58,638 bases of DNA from Fragilaria crotonensis (Eukaryota > Bacillariophyta > Fragilariophyceae > Fragilariales > Fragilariaceae): contig JAKSYS010000383.1 in the NCBI GenBank assembly GCA_022925895.1, positions 1 to 58,638 on the forward strand, written 5' to 3'. Under the pieces are notes generated by a model that made no database searches, was not told the origin of the DNA, and was given only the letters and a program-made list of their open reading frames with translations. Of this stretch, positions 36,166 through 46,688 are shown one piece after another. A program made the position numbers and the translations under genes. Position 1 is the first letter of the stretch. Every line of letters begins with the position of its first letter.

Positions 36166-38162
36166 AGCCTCTGGAATAATACTGCCCTCAGGAGAGACTA
36201 ATGGAAATCGACGATCCCCACTTTTTTTTAACTCATTGTGTACGAAAGGTCAGCGTTTCTCCGAATGAATCGTGAGTTCAACTGCAACGCTGATCGTGAT
36301 ATCTATCGTGGTAATGGATGAGGCGTTCACAGTTCGCATCGGAACCTGTTCGTCAGCTGGAAGGCTGTTGTTGTTAAACAGAGCGTTTTCTGGATTGCAG
36401 ATCGATTTGGCGAACGCTTCGCAAACATGCGAATGGGTGGTTAGTTTGAGCAGGCGGGGTTCTCAATACTCTGAACTGATTTCTGATTGGATCATGCCAC
36501 GGTGGTAAGTATGACGACACATTTTTGTTGCATTTCGATCGTCATTTGCATTGGAACGACATTCCTTCATCCGAGCCGGCGGCATCTTCGTTCTTCATGT
36601 CCAGATGCTACAAGAGTACTTGTACCTTGTATCCATATGTGATCACATACAGGTTCTTCTTTTTCAGCCTCAATCCGCAAACCGCAATCCGCAATTCAGT
36701 CGACAGAATACAGTATCTCACCAGTACAGTAAAAAAGACATCCATGTCGGCATGTTGTCAGTTGTCACTGCATTTATCATTCCTTCATAGTCTAGCTAGT
36801 AGTTTCTTGTTCTTGACATAATGGATAACTTGCATTCGTAGATTCTTATTCTCTTTACTACTAACTAGTTGTACACCTTCAGTGAATGCAATGATGTTAA
36901 CTTCCATTTTGGTCCTTTTTGCATATGATAGTGCAATGCAGTTGACTTCTTGTTCCTCTGTACATTTGGCAGAAGAAAACACCTCATCCAGTTCACATCT
37001 GAATGAAATTCTGCAGTCCCCCTTTTTGAGCACAATGGGTATGTGAAGCATGCTGTTGCAGCTGATAGATTTTGCGGCTGAAACTCAAGCAATTGGAACA
37101 GGACTTTCAACTCCAGTACTTGTACTGAACTCCAGAGTAGTACTCTGAGTATTCCAGTACCATCTTGCCACTCAGCATCCCAATGGGCAATCTCCCGGAT
37201 TCCTGCCTCATCTTTGTAAAACTGACACTGATTCAGCGCCTTCTCTTTTTTTTGCTCCATAGGCAGAGTATCAGTGTATCCATAATTGCCCAAAGTAGAC
37301 GATGCTGATAGTCTGATTCCGCACATTTAGTAGGCTACTTGTACTGCAAGAAATTGAATCTGTGGTACCACCGGTAGAACTCTGAATACTAAATACTACT
37401 ACCAGTAGTGGGTGCCTCACAAGTCACAACGCATGCACAATTGATCAGAATGTGCGCCGAGCAAGTATGCTGGTGTTTTCCCATGGTGTACACTTCTACC
37501 AGATGTACAATACTCGTACCCCAGAGTGGTCATACTGTCATACTCCACCCATGCTTTTGTATTATGATGGTGTGTAGTACTAGGAGTACCCCAGAGCCCA
37601 GAGTTGTCATTCTCTGGAAGGTCCGGCAATATGAGTTGTGCTGAAAAAGGAAAAATAGGCACCTCCATTGAGGGAAACCATTTCCAATCTATGTCTGGCT
37701 GATGCAAACTAGATCCGCGGGTGTGATTGTCATGCTGCTGATGTCTGCAAAAAAGTGCAAACAGAATGAGATTGCTTATGAAATTTGCTATTGTACAGCA
37801 ATATTTTGCTAATGGAGAAAGTCTTGGCTACATAGAAACATACTAGGTTTTGAACACCTACATCAAATATGCTTACAACAAGGAAAAATTGCTTATGAAA
37901 AAATCAAATTGCTCATGCTGGCAAAGATTGCTTACTGTACAGAAAAATTCCTTGTGACAAAACAACCTTGCCAGCTTGGATGGATCATCACCATGGATTA
38001 AATCCTTGCACCATGCAAATCAGAGCATGGCTGGTGCCCAAACTCAACTGCCTCAAACTTAATGGCTGGAATTTGCATGGGTTGACTTCCCTGTACTGCA
38101 CAAACCAACGGGGTGTAAGAAGGATGTAGGATATGATGTATACTCGGAGTGCAATATACTGT
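36166..38162. other. Gene-poor interval between PAS gene and copia element
   Basis: GTAC-rich patches occur at 36600-36740, 37095-37175 and 37340-37630. A degenerate short repeat, ATTGCTTATGAAA and variants, recurs from about 37770 to 37935. Minus-strand open frames at 36785-37326 (for example KGPKWKLTSLHSLKVYN) are not recognised and may be a decayed mobile element. Confidence 0.5.
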
Positions 38163-38385
38163 ACCGAATAAAGCTCACAGGTAACAACGTTCCTGGATGC
38201 TAACTTACAAGGTGATAGATACGATACGCAATTAGTTCTCAACAAAAAGAGTGAGACCCGATCTTCCGATCAGATCGTGCACTTTATCGCTCTATGTTAA
38301 CTTCGTATACACTCATGTAGGTCATGTAACATAAACAGCCACATACACGGTAGCACAGTATCCAGTACAATGATATTCGTTCGGT
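38163..38385 (-). repeat. 3' LTR of intact copia element
   Basis: It spans 223 bp and is identical to 44449-44670 except for one extra A in AACAAAAAGAG. In element orientation it is preceded by CGAGGGG, a short polypurine tract at 38386-38392. Confidence 0.93.
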
Positions 38386-38392
38386 CCCCTCG
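38386..38392 (-). other. Candidate polypurine tract (PPT)
   Basis: On the element strand CGAGGGG abuts the 3' LTR. Purine runs at this place prime plus-strand synthesis in LTR elements. It is short, so confidence is moderate. Confidence 0.5.
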
Positions 38393-38434
38393 AGGTGTTA
38401 CTAGGCAACCTAGAACACCTTGATTCGATCATCA

Positions 38435-41400
38435 TCAATACGTGAACTTGTCCAAGAGTTCCTCTCTGCGCGGCTGCGGCAACACCTTAGTAAACAAATC
38501 ACTCAGGTTCGTCTTCGTACCTTCCTTCGCAACCCGAATAGTCCCAGCTGCCACCGCTTCCCGACATCGGTGATACGCAATGGCATGGTGCTTTTTTCTT
38601 AAGCGTGGACTCGGGCATCGATGTGTTCTTATAGACCGCTTCATTGTCGCAAAACATGTTTGTAGCCCCATCGATCGGGACCCCAAACATCCGCAACTTA
38701 TATCGAAGTGCCTCAACTAACTCTACCGCGTTCTTCAGCGCCTGGAATTCACTCCCAAATGTGCTAGCTTCAACCGTGTTCTGTCTTCGACTCAACCATA
38801 CAATCGGAGCCTTATTGCAAAAGATAAGAATACCCGTTTGCGATCGTCTCGTAGTACGGTCGCTTCCGTGACTTGCATCTACAAAGCAATGTGTAGACAT
38901 CGGATTACCTCGCGGTCGGGGCATGTCCCCAGGAATTGATTCCTTAGTGTCGCGATAGAAGTCGCACCAATCATACAGTTTGAACATCTTCTCACTGATC
39001 TTGGGATGCATGGGATCAAACGCGAGCTTCCTTTTTGGGTACAACTTCAAGAACCCAAACATCCGGTATAGCTGATTCAGGTGCCCGACTCTCGGTGACG
39101 CCATGTACGTAGACATTAATGCAGTTTCCAATAATATATCAACCCTCCCGAGCTCAACTGCCCACCGGAGGATCCCGATAAGTTCCTGATAGTACTGGAC
39201 GCCGTCGCTCTTAAGCTCGTCTGTCGTGTCCAGCTCTGGCAAGTAATCGGTTGACATCGGCGTGTAGCACTTGCTGGGTAATCGTAGGCCCTTCTTTTCT
39301 AAAGTCGCCTCAACATTCTTGACTGACTCTGTGCAATACTTCTCTGCCGACATTGTCCAAGCTTCGATGCCGTCGATGACAAGTTTGCCTAACTGAGCTC
39401 CGAGGTACATCGTAGGTTCCTCAATTTTGTCGTCTTTTAGCTTGAATGTCGACTGCAGTCCCGTCAAAGTCTTGAACGGATCTGCCGATATGGATAGTAC
39501 GTCATCGACGTAACACAACACCATTTCATAATACTCGAATCCGTCTGCTTTCACAGCCGGTCGTAACCACACGTCTGGATCCGCCTTCGTCGGTACATAA
39601 CCGAGGTCGTAAAGCGTTTCGGCGAGCAAAGCGCGGAATGCTGCTCCTGCCGACTTGAGCCCATACAGTGCTTTCTTTACTAAGAAAACTGTTCCGGCCT
39701 CAGAACCGAACTCGGGACCTGCTCTGGTCCATATCTTTTCACGACAGTCGGCAGATAGGTATGCGTTCTGAATGTCGCACGCCATCACTTTCAAGTCGTT
39801 CAATGCCGCGATCGTCAAGGCGATCCTTACGGAATCGCGTGACACCACAGATGCGTAAGTCAATGTCGACGGCACGTCGGTTGTATGCCCTCCGGCTACA
39901 AATCGGGCTTTCCTTCTGAAATTCTCACCCATTTTCACGTCGAAGATCAAATGACACTTGACCTCTTGGTATCCAACAGGCATTTGATCCAATCCCTTTT
40001 CCCAGGCTTCAAAAGCGGGTCGAACATTCTTCATCTCCTTGCATATGGCATCCCACCACAGGGTGTTGCCATTTTCCGCGTCAAAAGCCTTCGCCTCCTG
40101 AACGGTCTTTGGGATTTTAATTCCGAACTTGTGAGTCCGCACCCAGTATTTAGATTTTACTTTGGCTATGATTCGATTGCGCTTCTTCAGTGTGAACGGG
40201 ACCCACCAAGCAAAGGCGGGCTCACTCGCGATCCGTGTCAATACGGAGTACTCGGCCAGCGGAACAGGGTACGCCTCTTTAGCATCCTTCAGTGGCACCC
40301 AAGTAGTGCTGCCATCTTTCCATTGAATGAGGATTTCCCATCCGATGGTTGTTTCTTTTCTTCGCCTCGTTCCCATCGACGTGACGATGAACCCTTCTTC
40401 TTGTTTGAGCTCCTGACCGTTCGTCCGGTGATCGAGAATCTCCGAGAACATGACATGTCGGTGCCCCTCCGGGTCAACTTGTGCGAAGAGGTTTTTCGCT
40501 ATTACATTTGCCGCTAGGGAAGCGCGATGACCGTCGGAGAATTCCACTTCATAGATACGTGTATCCATGATTGGATTGTCGTGCGCGGTTCCGATCGGTA
40601 AACCGTTCTTGTCACGTAGTCTCTTAACCACGCGACCGACCTCAGCTTCGCCACCGGCCCGGGGCAGAGTGAGCTCCATGTTCAAATAGGTGTCATCGAA
40701 TACGTCTGGAGTAAAGCCGACGTCGGCTTCTTGGACGTCCGCGGCACTGATCACCTTGTGGAACTCCTCCTGGAACTCAGGGTCGAAGCCGTGAGCCGTC
40801 TCCCAATCGCTCGGTGTTACCTTGCCGTTGCCGTCTAAATAATATTCGGCATCGCCGAGCCTTTCTGCCACCTGCGAGTCGAACGTGCGGCATCTAGCAA
40901 TCGTTTCCTCGAGTTGAAGCTCGAGGTTTGTGACTCGTTGGACAGTAGTGCGTGACAGTACTTGGCTGCCAGACGTCAAAATCCAGTATGACATCAAGGG
41001 TCCGACTTGATGGGAGACACCGAGCCATCGCCCTAACTTTGTCTCACCGAGCCCAGCATTGTCTTTATACCAGATCCAATCATAGAATCCAAAGTCAAGG
41101 TACTCAGTTATATCAACCGACTCGCCAGTGATCATTTCCAGTGGGCATCGGCCATCAAGGCCACGGGAGGTGTTTGAAGTCCGGTTCTGTATCTCACATA
41201 CCCATCGCAGGCCGTAGTCCCATAGGCGTTTTGGCACTCGTTTCTTCAACATGATCCTGAACCATTTCTTTCGAATCTCCCGAATGACACCTTCGGCTGA
41301 GTTGTGGTTAGGTCGGTCGGGTTCGGTGACTCTGTAGTTGATGGAGTACTTCCGTATGTTCTTCATAAACTCAGTCTTCTTCCCGCACTGCTCTTTTGAC

Positions 41401-42605
41401 CCGTCGAAGGTAAGGTGCTCTGGTCGGCCAAACTCGTGAACGAACTGCCGAAGCCCTTCTCCAGCAGTATTCTTCGACTGCATTGGATACGCAACCACAA
41501 ATAGTTCCTTTGTTGCAAAGACTTGGGCATACTTGTTGCCATCTAGTGACTTCAATCGGCCGTCCATAGTGTCGGTGTAGAACCGTCCTCTGAGTAAAGG
41601 CCTCTCAAACACTCTGTCTGCTTTGTATCTCCGACTTAACGGCATGATTGCGGACCTCACACCGGCCTGCGTTGTGATACCAATGGTATTGGACGCTTGC
41701 GTGAGCCCGATGCCCCATCGTTCGCTCAGTTCAGCAGCCGAGACGGAACAGTGACGTTCGTTTGATACAAATGTGCGACGTTGTGGAATATCATCAAGCA
41801 CATCAGTCACTCGCACTTCGGAGATGAGTCGTTCGACAATCCGGGGCAACGCTAGTTGAATTGTGCCATTGCACTCGCACTCGGTTTCGCACTCGCAACC
41901 GACCTCGTTACTTCGTTGGCGTTGTACCTGGATTGCATTTACTCGACTCGTCAATTTCCCTTCTTCCACGCGATCTGGAGCTTCAGGGAAGCTCACGTCG
42001 CGGGGATTCCACTCAGCCTTTGAGGTAAACTCAACATGGCGACATTCATGTAGTTCCTTCTCGGTCGGTGTACGACTGGAGAAGTAGATGATTGTTCCAT
42101 CAGAAAGGAGAGGTATGACGACATCCTCATCTTCTGTGGCCATGTGCATCTGTGTGCGACAGTAAGGGTTATCCTGTACGTTAACGCCGAAGTGGCGCAA
42201 TTGATTGGGGTTGACGAGTGAATGATCCATGTCATCTCCCATCCAGAGAGCTTCATGAAACACCAAAATCAATGTTTCTCCTGTGGACTGACACGTCCAA
42301 GCTGTTGCCCCGCTGACAATCGGGACACCTTTGATTGCGTCGTATGACTCCGTGTAGGGAGAAACATCGCATTCTCTCCCAGTGTAAGCCAGAATGATAC
42401 AATTTTGACCGAGCACGACCGTGTCGGCGTGGGAATCGAGTTCCATTCGGCTGTACGTGGAACCGTCACGGCGCACTTTGGCTACCACCCGGGAGGAGTG
42501 GCGCCGTAGAGACGAAACGTGGGCAGAGATAACGACACGAGACAGGACTCGGTTGCAATACATGTCCCACCAACGACGAGTATAGGCCATCAACGCCATA
42601 ATCAA
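38435..42605 (-). CDS. Copia Pol: protease, integrase, reverse transcriptase, RNase H
   Basis: The open frame 42605-38499 gives 1368 residues. Protease is near residues 55-75 (MELDSHADTVVLG, with DSHA in place of D-S/T-G). The integrase core has DTMDG, LTFDGSKEQ and NSAEGVIREIRKKW (D, D, E). RT has FDVKMGENFRRKARFVAGG, ACDIQNAYLS and the catalytic YVDD in VLCYVDDVLSIS. RNase H has FVDASHGSD and SGSEF/DNEAVYKNT-type motifs (TFGSEFQALK, FCDNEAVYKN). The frame veers off at an A6 run (38592-38597 on the plus strand). The normal ending (HHAIAYHRCREA ... LPQPRREELLDKFTY) is in the neighbouring frame and stops at 38435. The frame is continuous upstream with gag through one TGA, and its first codon here is TTG, so Pol is probably made as a Gag-Pol fusion. 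Confidence 0.92.
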
Positions 42606-42635
42606 GTGGGGAATTAGTAAGGCAACCCAACTGAG

Positions 42636-44150
42636 TCATTCCTTTTTCTGCTTCTTCTTGGTACGGCCTCCGAAGGAGTCGCCGGCGTTATCGGGTGTGT
42701 CGGAATCATCGCCGTCTTCGGTCGCTGGCTGTTTGGCTTTAAACGAAGCAAGCGTACGCTTTAATTCTTCCATTTGCGACTTGATGTCCTTGAGTTTCTT
42801 ATTTCCAGTAGAGACATCAGAGACCTGGCGTTTCCGGCCGCCCTTGCTTTTATTTTCGATACGAGTATCGATTACAGTCTGACGATCTTCCTTGGACAGT
42901 TGATCCCAATCAGAGTAGAATCCGGTCCAGATACTACCGTCTGGCATCTTGATACCCTTTCGCTTGTTTGTATTGGTGGAACCGCCACCACGAATGCGTT
43001 TTGCGGCCGGGGTTGTCTTCCCGCGGTCCGTATTAGCGCCTGCAACCTTGCGATTCACTTGGTTGTCCGGTAACTCGGACACCTGGGCTGAGAGGTGGTT
43101 GGCACACTCCGTGAACGTGGTCCCATCCATCGATGCCCTGACGCGTAAGGCTCCAACTGCCTCCTTTAACTGTGGATGTTCGACCTTAGACAAAAGCATC
43201 CTAACCTTGGCTTGTTCCGTCATAGGTTCGCCTTCTTCTTCGTAGATGTTGAACATCTTTTGAATCTTGTCGAGGAACGCGGAAAACTGCATCGCGCGCT
43301 CGTTTTTGTAATGCAGCGTGTCACGGATACGCTCTGCGTCGGCGATACGGCGACTCGTATTACCCTCTCCGCTGTAATGAGCTCTGAGGGCTTTGAAGTC
43401 AATTCTTCCGTTCTGTTTGCGAGCGTGTGGTTTGACCCACTGCTCCGCCGTTTCGGTTTGCAAAAAACCTTTAATGAGCTGGTGCACCTTGCGTGCATCG
43501 GCTTGGAAACTTGCACCAACTAGGGGGGCGGAGGCGATCGCACGTTCATTAAAGCTCTCGTACGTCATTCCGTCCTCCGGCACCTCGGTCTCCCTGATTA
43601 CATACGAGAGCGGGACGCCAGTGACACCCGGGATGGTCGACAAATAATTTGCGAACGCAGGTTCCCATTCCGGCCACTTTCGCTCATCTTTGAACTTTCC
43701 CGGGTCAGCAGCCTTGCTGACCGTGTCGGATTGTTCCTTTTCAATGCGCCTGACGCCAGCGCGGTCGAAAGCGACACCGAGGGCATTTCGGAATGCCAGA
43801 GGGTCATCATTGAACTCATCCAGAGATGCGGTCCCGCCGACACGCTCAAAATCTTGAACCCAGTGGACCATTCCAATCAGATAATGAATCCGACGGATAC
43901 CGAAGATAAAACGTCCATCAGCAACAGTGCGACGGCCGTAGGATTCAGCTAGGTCGCGGATGTCTTTCTCGGTCATCGACTTGAGGTCATCAAAAGAGTC
44001 AAAGCCCTCGATGCGAAGACGATTGCGGGTAGCCGCGTTCTCGAAACCAATCCACTGTAAAGCAGTGTCCATCGCGTTGACTGCGATGACTTCAAGATCG
44101 GCGGGAGCCACAAAGTCGACTCCGGCGTCAGCAACTGGAATGGGATCCAT
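42636..44150 (-). CDS. Copia Gag
   Basis: The frame gives 504 residues starting MDPIPVADAG, 299 bp inside the 5' LTR edge. The N-terminal 120 residues are helical (WIGFENAATRNRL, DLAESYGRRTVADGRF), and the middle is rich in charged helices (AERIRDTLHYKNERAMQF). The C-terminal 130 residues are basic with two KRIRGG/RKRQ patches and end in a Lys-rich tail. No CCHC zinc knuckle is present, so nucleic-acid binding would rest on the basic tail. The stop TGA at 42636-42638 is followed by CTC AGT and is in frame with pol, with no further stop for more than 1300 codons. Confidence 0.9.
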   Translation of the reverse strand: MDPIPVADAGVDFVAPADLEVIAVNAMDTALQWIGFENAATRNRLRIEGFDSFDDLKSMTEKDIRDLAESYGRRTVADGRFIFGIRRIHYLIGMVHWVQDFERVGGTASLDEFNDDPLAFRNALGVAFDRAGVRRIEKEQSDTVSKAADPGKFKDERKWPEWEPAFANYLSTIPGVTGVPLSYVIRETEVPEDGMTYESFNERAIASAPLVGASFQADARKVHQLIKGFLQTETAEQWVKPHARKQNGRIDFKALRAHYSGEGNTSRRIADAERIRDTLHYKNERAMQFSAFLDKIQKMFNIYEEEGEPMTEQAKVRMLLSKVEHPQLKEAVGALRVRASMDGTTFTECANHLSAQVSELPDNQVNRKVAGANTDRGKTTPAAKRIRGGGSTNTNKRKGIKMPDGSIWTGFYSDWDQLSKEDRQTVIDTRIENKSKGGRKRQVSDVSTGNKKLKDIKSQMEELKRTLASFKAKQPATEDGDDSDTPDNAGDSFGGRTKKKQKKE

Positions 44151-44435
44151 CGAAGATAAGCGGTTTCTGTATATTCACAAAGTGTGTTAGTGAGTTGGCT
44201 ATCATTAGCACCCTAAACGGGTTTGGCACTCCTGCACTTCTCAGGCGTTACGAATGACGCTCTTCATATAAGGTGAGTGATCAGCTCGCCCAAATTCCTT
44301 TATTCATTGGTTAGACTGGCATAGCCAAGTCCCCATCACATGTACGTCGGCGTTCGTTCGTGGTACCACGCCATTTGACAATACCGTGTTCATCTTGTGC
44401 GACATACCCATCATTGCCACATAGCATTGCTAACA

Positions 44436-44450
44436 GTGGGTCTGATAAAC
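44436..44450 (-). other. Candidate primer-binding site (internal tRNA type)
   Basis: Immediately inside the 5' LTR the plus strand reads GTGGGTCTGATAAAC. The decayed element has the near-identical GGGTCTGATAAAC at about 3760-3770. The plus-strand word can be drawn as a tRNA anticodon arm (TGGGT stem, CTGATAA loop) rather than a 3' CCA end, as for Drosophila copia, which primes from an internal tRNA cut. The tRNA identity is not established. Confidence 0.45.
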
Positions 44451-44670
44451 CGAATAAAGCTCACAGGTAACAACGTTCCTGGATGCTAACTTACAAGGTG
44501 ATAGATACGATACGCAATTAGTTCTCAACAAAAGAGTGAGACCCGATCTTCCGATCAGATCGTGCACTTTATCGCTCTATGTTAACTTCGTATACACTCA
44601 TGTAGGTCATGTAACATAAACAGCCACATACACGGTAGCACAGTATCCAGTACAATGATATTCGTTCGGT
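44449..44670 (-). repeat. 5' LTR of intact copia element
   Basis: It spans 222 bp and begins and ends with the inverted hexamers ACCGAA and TTCGGT. No TATA box was identified with confidence in element orientation. Confidence 0.93.
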
Positions 44671-45053
44671 ACGACGTGCGAGTGTTTAGTCGTTCGAAGT
44701 CCGGATTACGGTACGTGGGTACATGTATCCGGGTATGATACTATAGCTTCAATCCTGTGCTGTTCCTACCAGGCTTAACGGTAATGCTATCCTCAACTCT
44801 GCTCTCCGGATGCAATTCACATTGTGGAGGATGAACTTGGATCGAGCTGCTCCTCTAGCTAGAAGGTAGCTCAAGAGTTTTCGCTCATGGGCGATGAGCG
44901 ATGAGCATTGGGATTACCATACTGCACATTGCACATACTACCCTATATTTGGATACTACCCTGTATTTGGGCGACATATGCATATCGTTTAGACGGGTGG
45001 GATGACGTGATGAGCAGAGTGCCAACTTAACGACGGGAGCCTAGCCTAATCAG
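44671..45053. other. Intergenic, no gene seen
   Basis: A 383-bp stretch between the retrotransposon and the lipase stop. It contains a short direct repeat, ACTACCCT(A/G)TATTTGG, twice near 44937-44968, and otherwise nothing recognisable. Confidence 0.6.
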
Positions 45054-46688
45054 TCATAACTCCAATGCCATTAGATCATGCGGAAAGTCAGCTCGATAAT
45101 CCTTTCGGTGGTCCCGCAGCAGTTCTAGAAATGCTTTGTGATAGCCAGTGGGAATCAGGTGGTCATCGACCATGGTCCGCGAAAACTCAATCGAATCGAA
45201 CAACGAACATGAAGTGTATGTTGCTGCAAACCCAATACCGTTTCGATAGACGTGGATGCAAGTTCCAGGAGGATAGAGCACTTGCTCCATCCGATCGCTT
45301 GGCACTTCACCAAAGAAAGGACGGTCAAACTTGTTCATCAAGTCATCGGCCCACTTGAGAATTCCTTCCTTGTTCGGGAGCTGGAACCAGTCAAGCATAA
45401 GCTTCAGGTCCTCTAGCGCTTTGGCGGTCCAATCGTAGGATGTGACGTCCCGGAAGGCGTTGACCAATGCAACACCACTCAAACGAGGCACTAGGTCAGC
45501 ATCAGTAATGACCGTTACTACATAGTCCTTCACAGCCTCTGACTGTGGTAGATCCAGTAGTGCTGGACATCCAAATCCTATGCTCGTAACATCGACCCAG
45601 TCTTCTTCATTCAAGTACATTGCCGCAATGGCCGCGGCACCGGCTCCCAAACTGTGCCCGATAAGTGTCACTTTGAGTTTCGTTCTGTTACTTGCGTCCA
45701 GAAGCGATCGGAGCATTTCCAAGTGCTCCGCTACCAACCACTCTCCGGATTTGGAAACCCCGCTATGTGATTTTCCATTCATAAAGTCAGCTGCATCCAA
45801 CATGGTATCTGACAGCATATCGCCAAGCTCCTTTGTTCCGCGAACAACGAAAATAACCTCCAGCGGTTCCTTCTCTGGGTTCTTGAACATTGATTGCAGG
45901 AAATCCTTCGGTGCTCCCGCTTCTTTTTTGATCGCAATAAAGTGTCCAGGTTCTCCAGGTAGGCCCTCGGTCCTGGCATAGATGAGTTGGAACGTATTGT
46001 TGAGAAAATTATGAATGCCTTTCTCGATCAATTCGACAGACCCAGCATATGCCAACTGCGATAAGTACAGAGCATTGTGAAGTTCCAAAACGGAGTCGAT
46101 CGGAACTTGCTTTTGAAAGCGATGCTTTCGACGCTTCCAGCTAGGATTCCTCACTTCATCCATGTGTTCGATGTAGTACAAGACACTAAAAGGAGAAAAG
46201 TGATCAAAGCTCACATTTTTGAAATGGTCCTTCAACTGTTCGACTGACTTGGAAAAGAAGTCAACAAACAATTTCCAGACTTCATCCTTGCTACGAGGCG
46301 ACTTTCCAATTACGATTGCATTTCCCAAGACTTGATCCAGTTTCGAACTTTCGTCTTTACTCGAGTCCAATCGAAAGTCAGAAAAGAGTTTGACGACATC
46401 TTCAGCAGCCTTCTTTAATTCATTGAAGGGGTCTCCGACTAGAAGGGGTGGGAAAGAATCGGTGGTGCTCCCCTCGTCTTGATTAAAGATGTTTTCGGAC
46501 AGAAATTTGCTGATTTGACCTGAAAGGTCTGCTATCGGATCAAATACTTGTGGGTCTGGTTTGTCCTGACACGTGTTGCTGTTGCATGCTTCTATCGAAG
46601 CGGTTGCAGGTAGAACGGAGACATTCGCGGCAATAAAGAGTGCAATGAGGAGAGATACTGCTCGCATGGTCCTGACTAAGAAGGACAA
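45054..46688 (-). CDS. Secreted class 3 lipase
   Basis: The 544 residues start with a clear signal peptide (SLLIALFIAANVSVLPATA, cleavage near residue 30). The alpha/beta-hydrolase core begins near 200 (VLELHNALYLSQLAYAG). The nucleophile elbow is GHSLGAGAAA at residues 344-353 (Ser346). The acidic partner is in TDADLVPRLS (about 396-398), and the His is probably in DDHLIPTGYHKAF near the C-terminus. Class 3 lipases cut tri- or diacylglycerols or galactolipids, and the fold resembles plant and animal sn1-specific diacylglycerol lipases. The N-terminal 170 residues before the core are of unknown function. A second possible start (MRAVSLL, 21 bp in) keeps the signal. The product is expected in the secretory path, vacuole or outside. 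Confidence 0.85.
   Translation of the reverse strand: MSFLVRTMRAVSLLIALFIAANVSVLPATASIEACNSNTCQDKPDPQVFDPIADLSGQISKFLSENIFNQDEGSTTDSFPPLLVGDPFNELKKAAEDVVKLFSDFRLDSSKDESSKLDQVLGNAIVIGKSPRSKDEVWKLFVDFFSKSVEQLKDHFKNVSFDHFSPFSVLYYIEHMDEVRNPSWKRRKHRFQKQVPIDSVLELHNALYLSQLAYAGSVELIEKGIHNFLNNTFQLIYARTEGLPGEPGHFIAIKKEAGAPKDFLQSMFKNPEKEPLEVIFVVRGTKELGDMLSDTMLDAADFMNGKSHSGVSKSGEWLVAEHLEMLRSLLDASNRTKLKVTLIGHSLGAGAAAIAAMYLNEEDWVDVTSIGFGCPALLDLPQSEAVKDYVVTVITDADLVPRLSGVALVNAFRDVTSYDWTAKALEDLKLMLDWFQLPNKEGILKWADDLMNKFDRPFFGEVPSDRMEQVLYPPGTCIHVYRNGIGFAATYTSCSLFDSIEFSRTMVDDHLIPTGYHKAFLELLRDHRKDYRADFPHDLMALEL

Larger units (their letters stand above)
38163..44670 (-). mobile_element. Ty1/copia (CoDi-like) LTR retrotransposon, nearly intact
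   Basis: A 6.5-kb element on the minus strand: 5' LTR 44449-44670, primer-binding-like site, gag, pol (protease, integrase, RT, RNase H in copia order), a purine tract and the 3' LTR 38163-38385. The LTRs agree at every base except one A in a homopolymer, so insertion is recent. The LTR termini are ACCGAA...TTCGGT rather than TG...CA. Both outer junctions read GTAC, and no longer target-site duplication is apparent. gag and pol share one frame with a single TGA between them. Only one coding flaw is seen, in an A6 run near 38592. Confidence 0.95.

Noticed and set aside
39885..40517. A 210-codon plus-strand frame within the copia element
   Set aside because: It is antisense to conserved pol sequence, with no domain.
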